From assembly GCA_016700115.1 (NCBI GenBank), contig CP064999.1:5885501-5949500 (forward strand): a DNA stretch of 64,000 nt, in the 5' to 3' direction. Below are positions 36,801 through 51,800 of the stretch, one piece after another (position 1 is the first letter of the stretch; every line of letters begins with the position of its first letter). Both the position numbers and the translations under genes were made by a program. Below the pieces are notes generated by a model. The model had not been told where the DNA came from. It did not search any database and saw only the letters and a list, made by a program, of their open reading frames with translations. This stretch comes from Sphingobacteriales bacterium. GTDB lineage: Bacteria; Bacteroidota; Bacteroidia; Chitinophagales; UBA2359.

Positions 36801-39800
36801 ATTAAATAACGGTTAAATAACATTGTGTCAATTTTATTTTTAAAGTAAGGCATGAAATAATACATCGTGCCGCCATAGTTTTCCCATTCCAAATATCTTT
36901 TAGTATAAATTCCACTCTTTACTAAAAACTCGGCTATTTCGGTGCTATCTTCGGGGGTAAGTGTAGGAATCCCCTCGTTTGGGAAATAGCTGTAGTAATC
37001 GCAATCGAAATAAGCCAGTTTTTCGCCGTCTTCTTTTTTACACTGCCCACTCGCAAACAGAAAAATAGCGATAAGGGTTGCTGTTATGACAAGGCTTTGC
37101 TTCATATTTATTGGGTTTTAATCTTATGATTTGCAAATATACCCCCCCCCTATTAATATAACATATATATATTGTCATTTTTTTGCTGTTTAAACTGACA
37201 TAGCTGTATTGGTTAAGCCCTCAAAGCAACACCAACTACTTCACTTAATATTGCAAAAAAACAAAAATTTTTGTATCAAAAAAGGGTCTGCAATAAAGCA
37301 TTGCAGGGGTGATTTGATTTAATGCAAAGGCACATCAAGCTATTGCAGAGGAACTCTAAGTCAAAGCATAGTCGTATTGGGTTATTGCAGGGTGGTTTTG
37401 AGTTATTGCAGGGGTGCATTGAGTCTATGCAGAGGTGATTTAATTGATTGCAGAGATGCAATAAGCTTTTGCAGGGGGGTATTAAGCTATTGAGCAGGTG
37501 CAATAAGTCTTTGCGGAGGCGATTTCAAGTAATGTAGGGGGGCTTTGGAGCTTTGCGGAGTCACAAAAAACTTATGTCAAGGGTGTTTTTGGTCAAAACT
37601 AATCCATTGTTTAGACCTTGTACCTGTTTGCCGGATTTTTCAATTCCAATAAAAAAGGTAAAAACATCAAAAGCAGTTTTATTTTCTGATAACTCCTATG
37701 AATTAACGCCGGAGGTTAATGTTTTTCAGACATCCAGTTTTTTATAATCTTCAGCAAGTTTTCGGGATGTTTTACCCAATTGAAATGGTTGAGTTTGCGG
37801 GCATCGGTCGGATTGCCCAAGACGACTTTGGCAACGGCGGCCGATTTCAGTTTGGCGCAAAGGTTTTCGATTGCCAAGGAGGGCGCAAGCCGGTCGCCGA
37901 AAATTTGGACTGCCAAAACGGGAAGTTTTACTTTTGTCAGGCTTTGTTCAAAGTTAAAGTCTGTGTTTTTAAGTTCGTACCTGCCGGTTCGGGCGGTATG
38001 GCTCCAGTCTTCGATGACTGTTCGGCTTTCGGTACCCCCGAACCCGACTTTTTTACCCGGAAAATAGCCCAATACCTTGCTCAACAGGCGGGCAGTTTGG
38101 GTGAAGGCTAAAATTTTATATCCTTCCAACCCCGGCCATCCTTTATAATAGATAGAACAAGCGGCAACCAAAATGATGCCGCTGATGACTGTCTTGCCCC
38201 AAGCCCCATACAAACAAGCCAATTGCCCGCCGAGGCTATGGCCAATCAAGTAAACCGGGCTTTGTGGATATTTGGTTTTGACGATTCTCAATTGATGTTC
38301 TATGTCTTCGAGTAGTTCTTTATATCCGAAATCCACCCCCCGCTTCGCTCTGACAGAAGAAGTACCCAAGCCCCGCCAATCGGTGGTGATGGCAACGGCG
38401 TTGAATTCGGCGGCTAAAAGCCGGGCTAAATGAGCGTAATGTTTAGACGATATCCCCAATGCCGGCAGGCAGACAAACACCGGCGAATTTTCCTGCGGAA
38501 GATGGCTGTAAATCATCATCGAGGTCTCCGTTCCGGGAGCTAATAAAACCGGTATTTTTTCTTGTGGTGGTTCAAATATCATAAGGCGCATGGCATAATA
38601 CGCAAAACATAAGATGTAGCTACAGATGACTTACGCCTTCTCAGCCGTTTCGTAATCCTTTTGGTCAATACGCTGAGTGGTTTTTCGATAAGTTTGGGTT
38701 AATCCGGGATAGATAGTGGTATTTCTTCCGTGTGCATCTAAATACCAACTTTGGCAACCCGAAGCCCAAACCGTTCCCGCAAACTGGCTTTGCAACCATA
38801 CATTATAGGCTTCCTGTGTTTGCCGATGAACGTCCAAAAATCCCTTTTCCCCTTGTTGTTTCAACAGGCGAAGGTAATCGAGGATATAATTCATTTGCGA
38901 GTCCATGATATGAAGCACCGAAGTATGTCCCAAACCCGTGTTGGGGCCTAAGATAAATGTAAAGTTAGGAAATCCCGAAACGGTCACCCCTTTAAACCCC
39001 TGAATGCCCGATTGATGCCATTCCTGAAGCAGGTTGCGTTGGTTTCGTCCGGTAACTTGCATCTCAAAACCTTCGGTTCCGGCGGCATGAAAACCTGTAC
39101 TTAGGATGATGATTTCAGCCTCGTATTTTTTACCGTTGCCGCAAACAATGCCATCGGGTTCGATGTGGTCAATGGATTCTGTAATCAGATGTACGTTGCT
39201 TCGGTTAAAGGCAGGGTAATAATCGTCTGACAATAAAACGCGCTTGCATCCAAAGGTATAGTTTGGGGTCAGTTTTTTGCGAAGTTCGGGGTTCTTAACC
39301 TCTTTTTTGAGCTTTGACAGGGCTTGTAAAGTCCCCAGTTTGTTCATCAGTTTGTTTCCCAAAAAGTTGTTTCCCAAAAATTCCGAAACCCAGTAGATGC
39401 GCTCCCGGTTCAGCCTTTGTAGGAAAGGCAGATAGGTAAACAATGTTTTCCCGATGCGTGAATACCGCCGGTTTCGGCGGGGCATTATCCAGGCAGGTGT
39501 TCTTTGGAACAAATTCAGTTCTTTCACCAAGGTGGCAATATTGGGCACAATTTGAATGGCGCTTGCTCCTGTTCCGATGACCGCCACCTTTTTCCCGTTC
39601 AAATCGCAAGTGCTGTCCCATTGCGAGGAATGGAAAACCTTTCCCTGAAAGGTATCCATGCCCGGAAACTCGGGAAAATATGGACGATTAAGTGGCCCGA
39701 TTGCAGCAATGACCATTTTCACATCAAAAGCTCTTCCCGACCTGTCTGTGAGTTGCCAACGTGCGTTTTCTTCGTTAAAAACTGCCGAAACAATCTCTGC

Positions 39801-42800
39801 CTGATAGATGATGTGCTGTTGAAGCTGATGCTTATCGGCCACTTGCTTCATATAATTCCATATTTCGGGCTGTGCCGAAAACGCTTCGCTCCAATTGGGA
39901 TTGGGCACATTTTTAAAAGAGTATAAATGCGAAGGAACATCGCAGGCACAACCCGGATAGCTGTTGTCCCGCCATGTTCCTCCCAAATCTGTTGCGCGTT
40001 CAAAAATAACAAAATCGTTTTCTCCTGCTTCTTTAAGTCGCAAAGCAGCGGTCATTCCGCCAAACCCCGCACCAATGATACCGATTTGGTACTTAGATTT
40101 CATGTAGGAAAAAGTCGGATGGGCAAAATTAGGAGATAGTGTTTAATGATGGGCTTGCTTTGCTGCTTTGGGCTTCGGCAAATTCTTTGTGAGACAAGTA
40201 ACGCTCGGCATCCAATGCAGCCATACAACCGCTTCCTGCTGCCGTAACCGCCTGACGGTATATTTTATCCTGCGCATCGCCACTGGCAAACACACCCTCT
40301 ATATTTGTATGAGAACTGCCGGGTTTGGTAATCAGATAGCCTTCGTTGTCCATGTCCAACCATTCTTTAAAAATGTCGGTATTGGGTTTATGCCCGATGG
40401 CCACAAAAAATCCCTGAATGGCAATTTCAGACTTTACACGGGTTTTATTATTGATTACCCGAACGCCGGTTACGGTGTTATCACCAAGTACTTCAACTGT
40501 TTCGGTGTTCCAATGAATGATGATGTTGGATTTTGCTTCAACTCGCTGTTGCATAATTTTTGAAGCCCTCATTTCATCTCTTCTCACCAATAAATGAACG
40601 GTTGGGCATAGATTAGAAAGGTAGAGTGCTTCTTCACAGGCAGTATCTCCGGCTCCAACAACTGCCACATCCATACCTCTGTAAAAGAATCCATCGCAAA
40701 CGGCGCAAGCCGAAACGCCGCTTCCATTCAGCCTTTGTTCACATGCAAGACCCAGCCATTTTGCAGAGGCTCCGGTGGCAATAATCACCGCTTCTGCCCA
40801 AACTTCGGTGGTTTCATCTATCACCACTTTGTGCAACGAACCCGAAAAATCAACCGAAGTAACAAAGCCAAACCTGATTTCAGCACCCATGCGCTCGGCT
40901 TGATTTTTAAAGTCTTCCATCATTTCGGGGCCTAAAATGCCTTTGGGATAGCCCGGATAATTTTCTACATCGGTGGTTTGCATCAATTGCCCGCCAACTT
41001 CTACGCCGGTATAAAGTACAGGATTAAGGTTGGCACGAGCAGCGTAAATTGCAGCGGTATAACCGGCAGGACCGGAGCCTATAATCAGGCATTTTATCGT
41101 TTCTTTTTGTTCCATGATAAATACATGTTGGTTTGGTCATAAAATAATTAACGGTATAACAAACAGCAGGCAAAGTGGGTTGATTAACGTTTTTTTCTGA
41201 CAACGGATTATAGGAATTTTTAAAAAATCCGGCAATTATGGATTTGAAGGGTAAAGGTTTCTGCTTCTAAGCAATGTTCCGGTTTCGGTATCCCATTCCC
41301 TGACAGTTCCGTCCATGCTGCCTGAAAGTAAACGTTTTCCATCGGGGCTGTTGTGGATGGTACAAACAATCCCTTTATGACCTTCGTAGGTCAAGACCAA
41401 CTTACCGGTCAATTTATCCCACTTTCTAATCATTCCGTCCCCGCTCGAAGCAATCACATAGTGTTCATCGGGACTAAACATGGCAACTAAGTTTTTATCA
41501 TCCGCGCCGTAGTAGGTCATCAGGTTTTTACCGGAAAATGTATCCCAAAGTTTCACCGTATTATCCCCACTACCACTCACAATCAGACTGTCGTTGTTGC
41601 TCATTACCACGCAATATATCGCCCCCTGATGACCAACGTACTCCCTGACCGGCTTTGCGGTAGCAATATCCCAAAGGATGACTTTAGCATCTCGTCCGCT
41701 TGTAACAATATATCGTTCGCTGTTTGAAAACCACGCAAAATATACGGCTCCGGCATGTCCTCGCAAGTATTTTAGGGGCTGAAAGGTTTTTGAATCGTAA
41801 ACAATGACCACACTATCTGCACCGGTAGAGGCAAACATCCTCCCTGATTGACTGTATAAGGTGGTATAGGCCTCATTGCCGTGAAACCGCAGTGTTTTTT
41901 CCAAACGACAATCCTGCACATTCCATATCCGAACCGTGCTGTCCCCGCTACCCGAAATCATAAAACGACTGTCGGGACTATACAAAGTGGTGTTTGCAGA
42001 GCGGGTATGCCCCGAAAGGGTACAAACAGGGGTAAACGAAGCGGCGTCCCAAATTTCTACCAAACCCGTTGCCCCGCCTACGGCAATAGTCTTGCCATCG
42101 GGAGCGTAAAAGGCAGCATATACCCCGTGACGAGTCCATAAATTATACAAGACGTTTTCCGAGGTATCGTGAAGGACGGTTTGTTCAACCGATAAAGGCT
42201 CGGAGTTGTCCGGCACTTTTGTTGAACAAGCGTAAAACACCAATAAAGCGGAGAGTATCAGAAAGAGGTTTTTAGACATAAGATTTAGGCTTTAGACAAA
42301 AGACATGCTAACAAAGCAGAACCACTCATAACTAATAACTAATAACTTCCCAAAAGTTGTTTTCTCATTCCGTAAAGATCGGGGAAAGACCATTGCTCGG
42401 CAATTTTCCCTTCGTGAAGTCTGAAAATAACTACTTCTTGCATTTCTAACACGATTCCGGTGGAGTCGATATCCCAAAACTTGCTGCGGTGTGTTCCTTT
42501 GGTTTTGAAACGGGAAACGACCATATCCTTTTCGGCTATCAATTGTGTGATATTTTCTTGCCAATCGGGGAAGGCTAAACGATGCCGGTTTACCTCCTCT
42601 GTTGTTTCGGAATAACTGCGCGAACTGCTATCAGTCAGGAGGTGGTAAATAAAGCCGGGTTGATGGAGTTCTGGTATCAGCGCAACATTGCCTTTACTCC
42701 AAACTTCTTCGTGAAGTTTTCTGACCACTTCCTTATTTGCTTGCAACTCCGATTGCTCAACAGACTGAACTTTGCTCTTTTCAGGACATTCCGGGCAGTT

Positions 42801-45800
42801 GCATCCCGACATAAACACAAATAATCCAATTAACAAACCACGTAACTTCATCTCTCGTCTTGCTTTTGTTGTAACCAATATCCTTCTGAACTGATTAAAA
42901 TTCAAAATCCCCCCGTGCATATCTCGAATACAAATCCTGTAATTCTACCATCGGCATACAGTCGGAACCCTCTGCTTTATTGTAGGCAGTAAACAGATGT
43001 TTATCCATCCACCACTTGCCGGAAACTTCCTTTTCGGCAGTTGTGGTAAACCGTAGGGCATAGACTTCTACCCTGATAAAAGCAGGCGACCGGTCGGCAA
43101 AAGGATTTTTTTCAAGAAGGGAAACTACTTCTTTTTTCTGATGATGCAGTGCCTCTACAAAGCGGCATATCCACGCATTATCCTTTGTATAATAGGGATT
43201 TAACAAATTCTGCGGGGCGTAATGTGGCGGCAACGGGTTGGCATTGTACGCCCCCACGCCTATTGTTTCGTAATACATCAGATGGTCAATACGGGGATAG
43301 TAAGGCGCAAAAAACCGGAGCTTTTGAGAAACACCGGAAGGCACATATCTAAAGGTATAGGGCAACCAAATAACCCCATCTCGACTGCCCTCAAAACGCA
43401 ACTCTACCCTGAAACGGGTCATGTCTTTAAAAACCCCGTAAGGGCTTGATAACCTGAAATTTGCCCCAAGGCGGTAAATGTTATTTACCCAGTTCACCGG
43501 CCTTGGTAAATTCTTCGACCCCTCGAAATAAAAAGGATAGCTGAGATGGTTTTGAGGATTGTGCATTTGGGGTGTAAACAGAAAAATGAGATAGACCATT
43601 TGCATAGTCCCAACAAAAAGGCCAACAACCAACACCAAACGACCGACCACCCATCGCACTCCTCCCCCATCGAACCGATAAGGAACAGGTTCCTGATTGC
43701 TTAACCGAGTGCCAAAGTCTTTATCGTGCAGCAACACAACACTCAAGGCAATGGATAATACATTAAAATAACCATAATTGCCCGATAGCATAATTAGCAG
43801 GGTAATTGCGGTAAAACTCAACAAGGCGATAAATCGAAAAATACGGACTCCAAAAACAAAAAACGGCACAATCATCTCGACCAAAAAGGTTACAACGATG
43901 GTAAAGGTAAACCATGCCTGCGGCAATTTATGAAAATACCATGCCAATGGGGTGGGCATGGGTTGATTGGGGAAAAAGTAGTGGAAAAAAGTGAAATTTA
44001 CCCAACTCTCGCCAGGGTGGTAAAACTTCACCATGCCCATCGAAAACCACAAACGGAACAACAAGAGTTTCAGTAAAAACGCTATCAGATAAGGCAGATA
44101 ACCGAGATAGCGAAAACAAAAAGCAGTCAATACAACTAAAAAACCAACTTCGGCCAAAAAAACATCAATAATAATAATGGTGAAATCGCCGCCGATGGTG
44201 AGAATAGAAACAAAACACACCCATGCCATCAAGGAACTGATATGCGGAAGTACATTTAAAACCATCCCTAAAGCCCCGACACCTCCCAACAACACCAAAA
44301 CCAACAACATGGTATCGGTCGGAAACAGCCAAAACAGACTGGGGAAATGCAACCACGCCAACCAACCTTCCTGCGAAAATGCAGTTTTCAATAAGTTCGC
44401 AGCAGGCAATAACCCCTCCGAACCCATCAACCCCTTTATCTGAAAGGTAAACGGTAGTAGCGCAATCAAATACACCATCCCCACCAACCTGACCAACCAT
44501 TGTGCCGATCGCTGATTGTATGAAACCTCAAAAATCTTTTGTAAAACAGAACCTACCATCACAAACAGATATGAAACCAATTTTTACCCTATCTTTCCGA
44601 TTTTAGGGGGAAGACGTAAGACTTAAGACAAAAGATGTTAGATGTAAGAAGTGGGACTGATAGAATAGTTATTGCCTATCGTCTGTTAAAAATCCACCCC
44701 TAACCTCTCCAAGGAAGGAAATTTTTGACTATTGTATATCAAAAGCTGTTTACCAACTATTGCCTATCGCCTATTGCCTATCGCCTATTGCCTTTCGTCT
44801 ATTGTCTTTCGTCTATTGTCTTTCGTCTTATGTCTATTGTCTTACGTCTATTGTCTTACGTCTATTGTCTTACGTCTATTGTCTTACGTCTATTGTCTTA
44901 CGTCTAAAATCGCAAATCGTAAATTCCCAAAATGACCAACCTCCTGCAAATCTCGCAAAGTATATTCAAAACCCGGATACACGTTGCCGTAATATGCTTT
45001 TTCCTATACCACAACATTATCTACTATTATCTGAACAACAATGCAGAACCCATTCATCTGCCTGTTTTGTTGGCTTTTGCTATCTGGAATCTGGCACTCT
45101 ATCTGTTCGACAGGGCTTATGACTATAACAAAGACATTATAACCGATGCTCAAGATGCGCTCTCCAACCGTCAGGCACGATGGGGGATTAAAATAGCCCT
45201 TGCTTTAACCCTTTTCCCCATCGGTTTACTTCTCTGTTTCCAATATCCCGTTCTACCCTACCTCTTTTTCATCCCGCTTACCTTTCTCTACACCCTTCCG
45301 CTCACGAAGCATAATATCCGGGTTAAAAACCTTTTCTTCATCAAAAACCTTTACTCGGCGATTTTTATATGGACGCTACCCCTTGTTGTCATTCTTCGAT
45401 ACTATCAGGGGTATCCGCAATCCGTACCCCAACTCTTATTTGAAAACTATTACTTTCTGGTTTTTGTGTTGATGGGTGAAATTATTTGGGATTTTAAAGA
45501 CGTAGCGGCAGACAAAGCCCACAAGGTACAAACCCTGCCCGTTGTTCTGGGATTTTCGACAACGAGAATTATTTTGTTTTTAATGCTGACCGTCAATTGC
45601 ACCTTATTTTACCTCCAAACAGGTTATATCAATTACCCTGTTGTCGCATTTTTCCTGCTCTTTATCTTTTTTGCCAAGGAAACTACCCCCGTTTGGTGTT
45701 ACCACCTGCCGTTGCTGCTCGTGATTGCCGACAATGTTTGGAAGTTTATAAAGTTCAGAGGGTAATTTAGCGTTATCGGTTCTCCTGTTTCTTTTTCCAG

Positions 45801-48800
45801 TGCCACACCAAATTGGGGCGGATATGTGCATGAACATCCCTCCAAGGGGTATTTTCTAATTCGGGCAGACAAGAGATTCTGAAAAATATCACCTGTTTAA
45901 ATTCTAAGGTAAACCTTCGGGCTTCATCTCCTACCCAAACATCTATATAATACAACCCGTGATTGAACAATCCGGAAGGAAAATGGCAACTCACCTCATA
46001 GATTCCGGCTTCCGTATCAATGGTTTCTAATTGATTAACTGATGATAATACCGGATTTCCGGAAACATGAAAGACCGATATATAAAAGCTTGTAGAATAG
46101 CCGGATTGCAATTTTTCGTAGGTCAGCTTCAGTTCAAAGTCCATGTCCATTTCTATTCGGTTCAGCAATGCAGGATTGTTTGTTGTTGCTTGCAAAGTTG
46201 CGGAATAGAGGCGGAAAATTTCATTTCCCGGTGCTTCGTTGGGTTGCCATTGCCGGACAGACGGGGCAGGTTTGCCGGCAAATTCTTTTGGCGGAAGCGC
46301 ACCATAACCCATAGCCTCCCATAGAAAACTTTCCATGTATTGTTCAATTACCAAAGAAGGTAAATCGTCTGACAATACTGTACCTTCATGCAGCCATAAA
46401 CAACGGGTACAAAGTTGCGAAATCTGACCAAGGTCATGCCCTGCCATTACTACAATGACCCCTGATTTTGCCAGAGTTTTTAACCGTTCATATACTTTGA
46501 GCCTGAACTCCATATCGCCAACAGCAAGCACCTCGTCAAACAAAAGAATATCTGCTTCTAAAAAAGCAGCGATAGAAAATGCAAGGCGGACATACATCCC
46601 GCTGGAATAGTGTTTGACAGGAGTATCAATAAATGAAGCTATCCCGCTAAATGCCAGAATTTCGTCAAAGCTGCTTCGGATATATTCTTTGGTCATGCCC
46701 ATAAGAACGCCACTCAGAAATATATTCTCCCGGCCGGAAAGTTCGGGATGAAATCCGGTACCGACATCCAATACAGCGGCTATCTTACCCTGATACCTCA
46801 CCTCTCCCCTGTCCGGTGATACAATCCGGCTCAGGATTTGCAGCAAAGTGCTTTTTCCGGCACCGTTCCGGCCAATGATGCCCAACACATCTCCTGATTG
46901 TAGGGTGAAGCTGACATCTTTCAACGCATTAAATCCTTCACCCGAGCGACCATCCTTGTAATATGTTTTTCCCAATCCGGCGGCAATCAGCAAGCGTTCA
47001 TTGGGGGTGATGCGGTTTGAGGTCATAAGTCCTGCGGTTTGCGATGCTCTATCTGCATGTAATAGAGATTTTGAAGGAAATAACGTCCGGCACCTTGACT
47101 CAGATCATGCAAAGGTTTGTAACATTTGAGTTCAAAAAAGTCAATGGGAAATACATACTCCTCCCAATTGGTGATTTTTCCGACACCCGTCAATTCCTGA
47201 AAATCGTTGGAAATAGTCAGGTTTTCGAAATCCTCTAACGGGATGTCAATAGTATTGAGCGACATAATTACATAGCCAATTTTGCGGACTATGTCTAAAA
47301 TATTATTCAAATCAGATACATTGTACCGGTATGCGGCGTTGATTTTGCCTATTTCAGCATCTATTTGTTCCTGTAATGCAGGGTAAGGAGCTATCTTTCT
47401 GAACAAATCCTTGATATACAAAGTCCCTCCCGGCTTTAACACTTTCCATGCTGATTGTAAGACTTTTTCAGGGTGGTGAGCATGTCCGAAAGACTCCAAA
47501 AAATAAACGATATCGAAAGTTTCGGGTGGATAAAGTTTATCCAATTCGTGGTAATCGCCAGTTTTAACTGTAATCTTATCTTCCAGTCCTGCATGGGAAA
47601 TTGCATTGGCAGCCTCTGAGGCCTGTACTTCGGAAATGGTAACTGCTTCGATTCGCACAGGCAATTGGCTTGCAAAATAGATTGCAGGAGCACAGACTCC
47701 ACATCCTGCATCCAAGAGGGTCTGTCCCGCTTCAAGTCCCATACTTTTAAGCTCATAATCCAATAGTTTTTGAACATCCTTGGTTCTGAAGGCTTGAATA
47801 ACCTGACCATAGACCTCGAGAAACTTATCGGTGTATTGGTTGTAAAAAACACGCACATCTTCGGAGGTATGCTGAGCTGACTTAGAGGCAGGTGATTTTG
47901 ATTTCCGCCAAAAGAAACGGAGCATCGCCAATAACCCTGTAGCTATTGCACCCAAAAAGCCCCATTTAAGGAAACCGTAAGTTTTCATGTGTTCAGTTTT
48001 ACAACCGGTTTTAATTCCCTTTCAGTTGGGTTAGTTTAGTTTGAAAAAGTTTTGCAGCTTTGACCAAAATCGCTTGCCCGAACCAGGGTATTGCCTGGAA
48101 ATAGGTATTTCCTGCTTTACCATTTTTTTATAGTTCGGATTTAGTTTAATGAGGAGATCTTCAGCATCCGGTGAAGGGTTTTCAGCCTGAAAAGTTTGGA
48201 GAAGTTCCGTGTTTTCGGGAATTTTACCCAACTCCAGTAAGTGAATTTCGTTGAGGTAAAAATCTTCGGCAGCCCGATAGACTTCTATCGCTTTGTTTTC
48301 AGAATTTAAGTGATAATACAATAGTGTAGCATCTGCATGAACCGTTGAACCGGCTGCAACGATTCGCAGTTTGTCGGAGCGGTTGGGGTGTGAACCATGA
48401 AACAAAGCGGGGTGATAGACCAATGCTTCACCGGCTTTGACATTGATTGTCTTTAAATAAGGCAACAAATCCTCAGTAGCCAATATTCGTTTGCTGGGCA
48501 TGGCCCCGGAACGGAAATTGACAAAAAAGCGATGACTATTCGGCAATACATACATGGTTCCATTGCTTTCATCTGTATCTTGTAACGGACACCAAAGCAT
48601 GGCAGAGGCAAAAACCTGCTCGTCCACGATATTCCAATCCTGATGCAAAGGCAGATTTGAGGTATTGACCGGAGATTTTACCAAAAAAGAGCCGCCTAAC
48701 AACTTACCCGCCTCACAATATCTGCGGGTTGCTGATTGCATAATATTGCAGATGGTTTGATTGACTTTGCGGTTAACCTCTGCAGAATTAAACAGACTGC

Positions 48801-51800
48801 TCGCATAAAGACCTTCTGTTTCATTGGGCATATACCGATTATACAACTCCTTCAACTGTATCAGCTCTTCTGTTTCTAAAAACGGAATAACCATATATCC
48901 GTTTTCGAAGAAAGCCTGTTCCAACCCGGAGTCTTTAAAATATGGTCTGATCATGGGGAAAATGTTTAAAACAAAACTATTGTTTGGGCCGGATGAGTTT
49001 GAAGGTTTTTGATTTTTTAAATCCATAAGGGCAATGAAGGCATCCATTTTTACAACAATATCCCCGTTCGAGCAAATATTTGGAGGTAAACACCCATCGC
49101 CCCTGTTTATCAATATAATAATCTGTTCCTTCTTTTAGCTCTTTGGTCATAAAGGTCTTAATATTACACCGGTATAATTGAAGGGTGTGATTTGTTTCAA
49201 TTCGTTCCGGATTTGTTCGTTAATGTCTAACCCATCTATAAATTCGTGGATGGACTGTTGTGTGATCTGTTCGTGTGTGCGGCTCAAAGCTTTGAGTGCT
49301 TCGTAAGGATTGGGGTATCCCTCGCGGCGCAAGATGGTTTGTATGCCTTCGGTTACAACTTCCCAGTGTTGTTTCAGGTCGGTTTCCAAAGCGGTGCGAT
49401 TCAACCGCAGCTTATTCAATCCTTTAAACAGATTTTTGAGAGCTAAAAGAGTATGCCCTACCGGAACGCCGATATTGCGCAGAACGGTAGAGTCGGTCAG
49501 GTCTCGTTGCAATCTTGAAACCGGCAGTTTTGCCGACAAATGCCCGAACAGCGCATTGGCAATTCCAAAATTTCCCTCAGCGTTTTCAAAGTCAATAGGA
49601 TTGACCTTATGAGGCATGGTAGAAGAACCAACTTCTCCCTCAACAATGGCTTGTTTGAAGTAATCCATCGAGATATACGACCACATATCGCGGCAGAGGT
49701 CTATTAAAATGGTATTGATTCGGGCGAGAGAATCAAATACCGCGCTCAGGTTGTCGTAATGTTCTATTTGTGTGGTGTATTGACTGCGCGACATGCCCAA
49801 CCCGGCCACAAAATCGTCTGCAAATCTGAGCCAACCTATTTGAGGGTAGGCAACCTGATGAGCATTAAAATTACCTACTGCTCCTCCAAATTTGGCATTA
49901 AAAGGTATTTGGCGCAAAAGGGTACATTGAATTTGCAACCTTTCACAAAACACCATCAACTCTTTGCCCAACAAAGTGGGTGATGCGGGCTGACCATGAG
50001 TTCGGGACAGCATAGGCATGTCTAACCATTCAGTTGACTTTTGTTTCAGATATTGAAAAACTTTGTCCAACATAGGATAATATATCTGTTCCAAAGCTTC
50101 TTTGAGCATCAGAGGCGTAGCAGTATTGTTGATATCCTGAGAGGTCAGTCCGAAATGAACAAACTCTTTGACCGCACCCAATCCCATATCCTCCATTTTT
50201 TCTTTAATCAGATATTCCACAGCTTTGACATCATGATTTACCTTTCGCTCTATTTCTTTAATGCGATGTGCGTCTGCTTCCGAAAATTGCTCATACAGGC
50301 TTCTTAAGTGTACGAAATCACGATGTGAAACTCCTTGCAAAGCCGGCAAAGGCAGTTGGCATAAGGCTATAAAATATTCGATTTCGACCCTGACCCGATA
50401 GCGCATTAGTGCAAACTCAGAAAAAAAAGGGCTTAACTCGCTTACAGAAGCAATATATCGGCCATCTAATGGGGATATGGCAAATATCATAGTCAAACTG
50501 TTGTGGATTTGTGATTAAAGGAACAGGTTGTATTCCATTCCAAATTTATTCGTGTGCGCAAAGTTCGCATTTTTTAAGTGGAATTATAATGCTAACTGTT
50601 TAAACGACCGAAAGAACCCTGTTTCATCTAACCCGAACTAATTTAATGGAGATCATTTTTTAACTATAATTACGCTGAGCTTTAACACAAAAAATTTATT
50701 TTCTCAAAACTGAAAAATTCCATGCTATAAAAATCCAAATACTATTATTGATCTGTAATTTTAGAGTTTAAAAAATAGCCTTTTTGAAGGCTTTATTTTA
50801 CAGATAAAAACTCAGGTAACATACTCATAAGTTTAAGAGTAAATATTACAACGCCAATGGTCCATAAATTGGCCGCAAAGCCTTTTGCCATAACATAGCA
50901 TACTTTCAAAATTTACCACTCACATAAAACACAGCGTAATGAAAAAGCTAATCTTTCTTATCGCTCTACCGCTTGTAGTTCAAGCCGGCGTTATTTGCGT
51001 TGACAACGATAATGCCTCTGTTCAAAACGGAAGCAGTACTTATCCTTACTCTTCCATACAAACAGCGATTACCAATGCAACCGGAAACGATACCATCAAA
51101 GTAGCTGCCGGCAACTATGGTCAGATAGACAATTTGGGAAAGTCCCTTGTTATTTTAGGAGGATATCAGGGCGGCACTCCATCTTCTTATTCAAACGGCA
51201 CAGGCGGTAATTTTACTGTCCGTACTCCCGACCCGACATTGACCGTCATAAGCGGCGGAGCAGGAAACATTGGGGTCAAACTGACTCGTTTTGACGAAAA
51301 TCCGTTCAGCTTTGTATTTGACAATTTTACCGTCAGTAACAGCCTGAAAGGAGTTGTTTGCGATACCGAAGTTTCATGGCCACATGTCGAAAATGTAACT
51401 ATATCGAATAACATCATCGAAAACAACGGGCAGCCCGGAGTTACTACTTATGGTGCAGGATTATTGGTAGCCGGGCTAAATCATTTGGTGTCAAACAATA
51501 TCATCCGAAACAATCACGGAGGCAGGGGCCCCGGAATTTGCAGGAACGGTGTGCCCGATTTTTTGGTAATAGAGGGTAATCTGATTGAAAACAATACCGG
51601 TTATGACGATCATGCAGGAGGGATATATCTTGATGGAGATGTTACCATCAGAAACAATATCATTTCGGGAAATTATTTACAAAACAGTTATGGTTGGGGT
51701 GGAGGAGTCTTGATTTTGGGAACAGCGCACCTGTCTTATAATGTGATTAAGAATAATTTTTGCCCGAGCTACGGTGCCGCCGTTTTTGTGGACGAGGGCG